Assembly: GCA_947177715.1 (NCBI GenBank)
Contig: CAMWVM010000063.1
Location: 1 to 7,932, forward strand
Direction of reading: 5' to 3'
DNA from: an uncultured Ruminococcus sp.
GTDB taxonomy: Bacteria; Bacillota; Clostridia; Oscillospirales; Ruminococcaceae
DNA: 7,932 nt
Made by a program: the position numbers and the translations under genes. This document shows, in pieces, positions 7,601-7,932 of the stretch (the stretch's first letter is position 1; each line of letters starts with the position of its first letter). The notes under the pieces were generated by a model. That model saw nothing but the letters and a program-made list of their open reading frames with translations, was not told the origin of the DNA and searched no databases.

Positions 7601-7932
7601 GACCAACCAAGTCAAGAGCATCAGCTTCTAAGCCAAGAGATTCGGTAAGTTCCTGTTGTACTCTGGTTAATTCAGACTTTTTGTCAATGGTTTCATCCAC
7701 CGAAGTAACTATGTTGGTATATTCATTGAACAAATCATCTAAAGCCTGTTTTTCTTCCTTGTATTTGTTTATGTTTTCAATAGCCTGTTCAGCTAATTCA
7801 GCAGTCTTTTTCTTGGCATTTTCTTCAGCATGAATATAATTATCTATGCCGCTTATTATTTTATCAAGTCCCCAAGCGATAAATGCTGAACCTATTGTTA
7901 AGAGTGCAGTGTTAAGTGCTAAGGTCGCAACA
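4644..7932 (-). CDS. Phage tail tape measure protein, 5' end cut by window edge
   Basis: Tape measure proteins run inside the growing tail tube and set its length. The frame stays open from the TAA at 4646-4644 to the window edge, giving 1095 visible residues, so the true start lies outside. Numbered from the first full codon, residues 1-22 are hydrophobic (ALNTALLTIGSAFIAWGL), followed by a charged helix containing YIHAEENAKKKTAEL; both are typical of tape measure N-termini in Firmicutes phages. Long Glu/Lys/Gln-rich helices follow, with the strongest coiled coil at about 596-706. At about 705-740 sits a YREDGGWTIG motif followed by NKAQNEYDEA, known to me from clostridial tape measures. At about 985-1008 is a GGVIDYTGMANVHG motif followed by SPEVIFNSADAKKL, also recurrent near tape measure C-termini. 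No peptidase or lysozyme motif was seen. A TTG at 7733 is not a convincing start: it lacks a ribosome binding site and the upstream codons continue the same helix. The family assignment is strong; the exact length is unknown. Confidence 0.93.
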   Translation of the reverse strand, partial: VATLALNTALLTIGSAFIAWGLDKIISGIDNYIHAEENAKKKTAELAEQAIENINKYKEEKQALDDLFNEYTNIVTSVDETIDKKSELTRVQQELTESLGLEADALDLVGQKYSEVLEKKLETDKANAELVIEDNKGAYEKAEAVNDSANDYRRFLKDAEDFKETYGTLFNMPNYKIDNGEILYKFKDYLPSDMNVTEDNAYLDSEYLKKTYKELKEKSASISDIGKDYIAEIQEIASEYADVELEIGSDSVKVFGTIDDQLSIMEKAKKVYQTYPTDRQNDDLTENINTEIDRLNNLKEVYDDVTEAKKILEYAGLSDTQKSNLNEIESLFEKLKNANTSKEAAEISEQINELKKSLYSGVEEDSDLGKKLDYFFESHQNSLAQLNTLLSEASDQYLKTLENFKSEQFDDASQGIEKFNSALSKLANNEALSGNEMLELIELNGDLSGAFTQTADGFVIDSDKLLSARKTYTQKILELIKTEIQANIAYAESQEAVLKTQKEKLEKLLGERTEVAKKMGSSRSQSASEELYKEFQEYSKEIQEIEDSINTTESEIFTANETTKTWSNYLAVIENLSRNVEDSTKNISNEIKTADEYYEDQVYQIDKTIRKIQLEIDKQEEVLETLEKQKKELEEIISNYETAASTAQSFIDKQKESVEEEKKLVSESFDKRIEQLENQKKALEDQNNNINKQINLQEKLNNLNKAKSQLVATYREDGGWTIGQNASDVNKAQNEYDEAVRQDKIDNIQAQIDKINTEKESKLSQYDKDIDKWEEYKQKWSDAVDSYKQNQDELLASQILGSNWKSQILSQDTGIINNFESNYNGYQQRLHNDVEQEIEAVNNSIQSKQDEISSWETTKTHLEEWVEAIKKGDDQRLSDLSYFISEEQRLKNDHLEFLENFNSEYKRLSDLSEINGQEPTYYAVKDSNGNIIDKFTNRTDAELLKNQLHQANLTKVIKGKQYTTEELQSIVEAMQNDYTVQSYSTGGVIDYTGMANVHGSSSSPEVIFNSADAKKLFNVIHNSDNFLGSFTQNLSDRLYRDTIDQLHNVANQNSTSTNYSPTIIIQKVVANDPIDFTKQIDRYIKQADLERMINH

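Noticed and set aside
7731..7733. TTG as the start of the tape measure protein
   Set aside because: The frame is open to the window edge, the upstream codons continue a typical tape measure N-terminal region, and no Shine-Dalgarno site precedes the TTG.

Overview
The window carries the middle of the tail-morphogenesis module of a tailed phage or prophage. All genes lie on the minus strand, so transcription runs from position 7932 down to position 1. The gene order fits siphophage-type tails: tape measure protein, then distal-tail/baseplate proteins, then small accessory tail proteins. Base composition is AT-rich, with strong AGGAGG-like ribosome binding sites at several starts and stop/start spacing of only a few bases. 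The tape measure motifs resemble those I know from phages of low-GC Firmicutes, particularly Clostridia of the gut type. The host assignment is an inference and no host gene is present.

Layout in transcription order. (1) 7932-4644 is a large tape measure protein, cut at its 5' end by the window edge; 1095 codons are visible. It is mostly helical and coiled coil, with an N-terminal hydrophobic segment and two motifs I associate with clostridial tape measures. (2) 4643-4441 is the only sizeable noncoding stretch. It holds three hairpins: a long stem with a short loop, then two consecutive terminator-like hairpins with U-rich tails, all oriented for the minus-strand transcript. (3) 4440-1996 is an 814-residue, beta-rich tail protein in the position usually held by the distal tail protein. 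(4) 1983-745 is a 412-residue protein that looks like a baseplate hub. (5) 733-209 is a 174-residue small tail protein with a GTG start. (6) 197-18 is a 59-residue acidic protein that is easily overlooked. (7) 15-1 is the first five codons of another gene with a strong ribosome binding site.

Together these proteins would set tail length (tape measure), close the tail tube at its tip (814 and 412 residue proteins) and decorate or complete the tip (174 and 59 residue proteins). The genes from 4440 downward are tightly packed and look translationally coupled. The tape measure gene is separated from them by the hairpin region.

I see no clearly novel system. The most interesting point is that the second terminator ends about 20 nt before the start codon of the 814-residue protein. 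That leaves no room for a promoter, so the downstream tail genes can apparently be expressed only by readthrough, antitermination or RNA processing.
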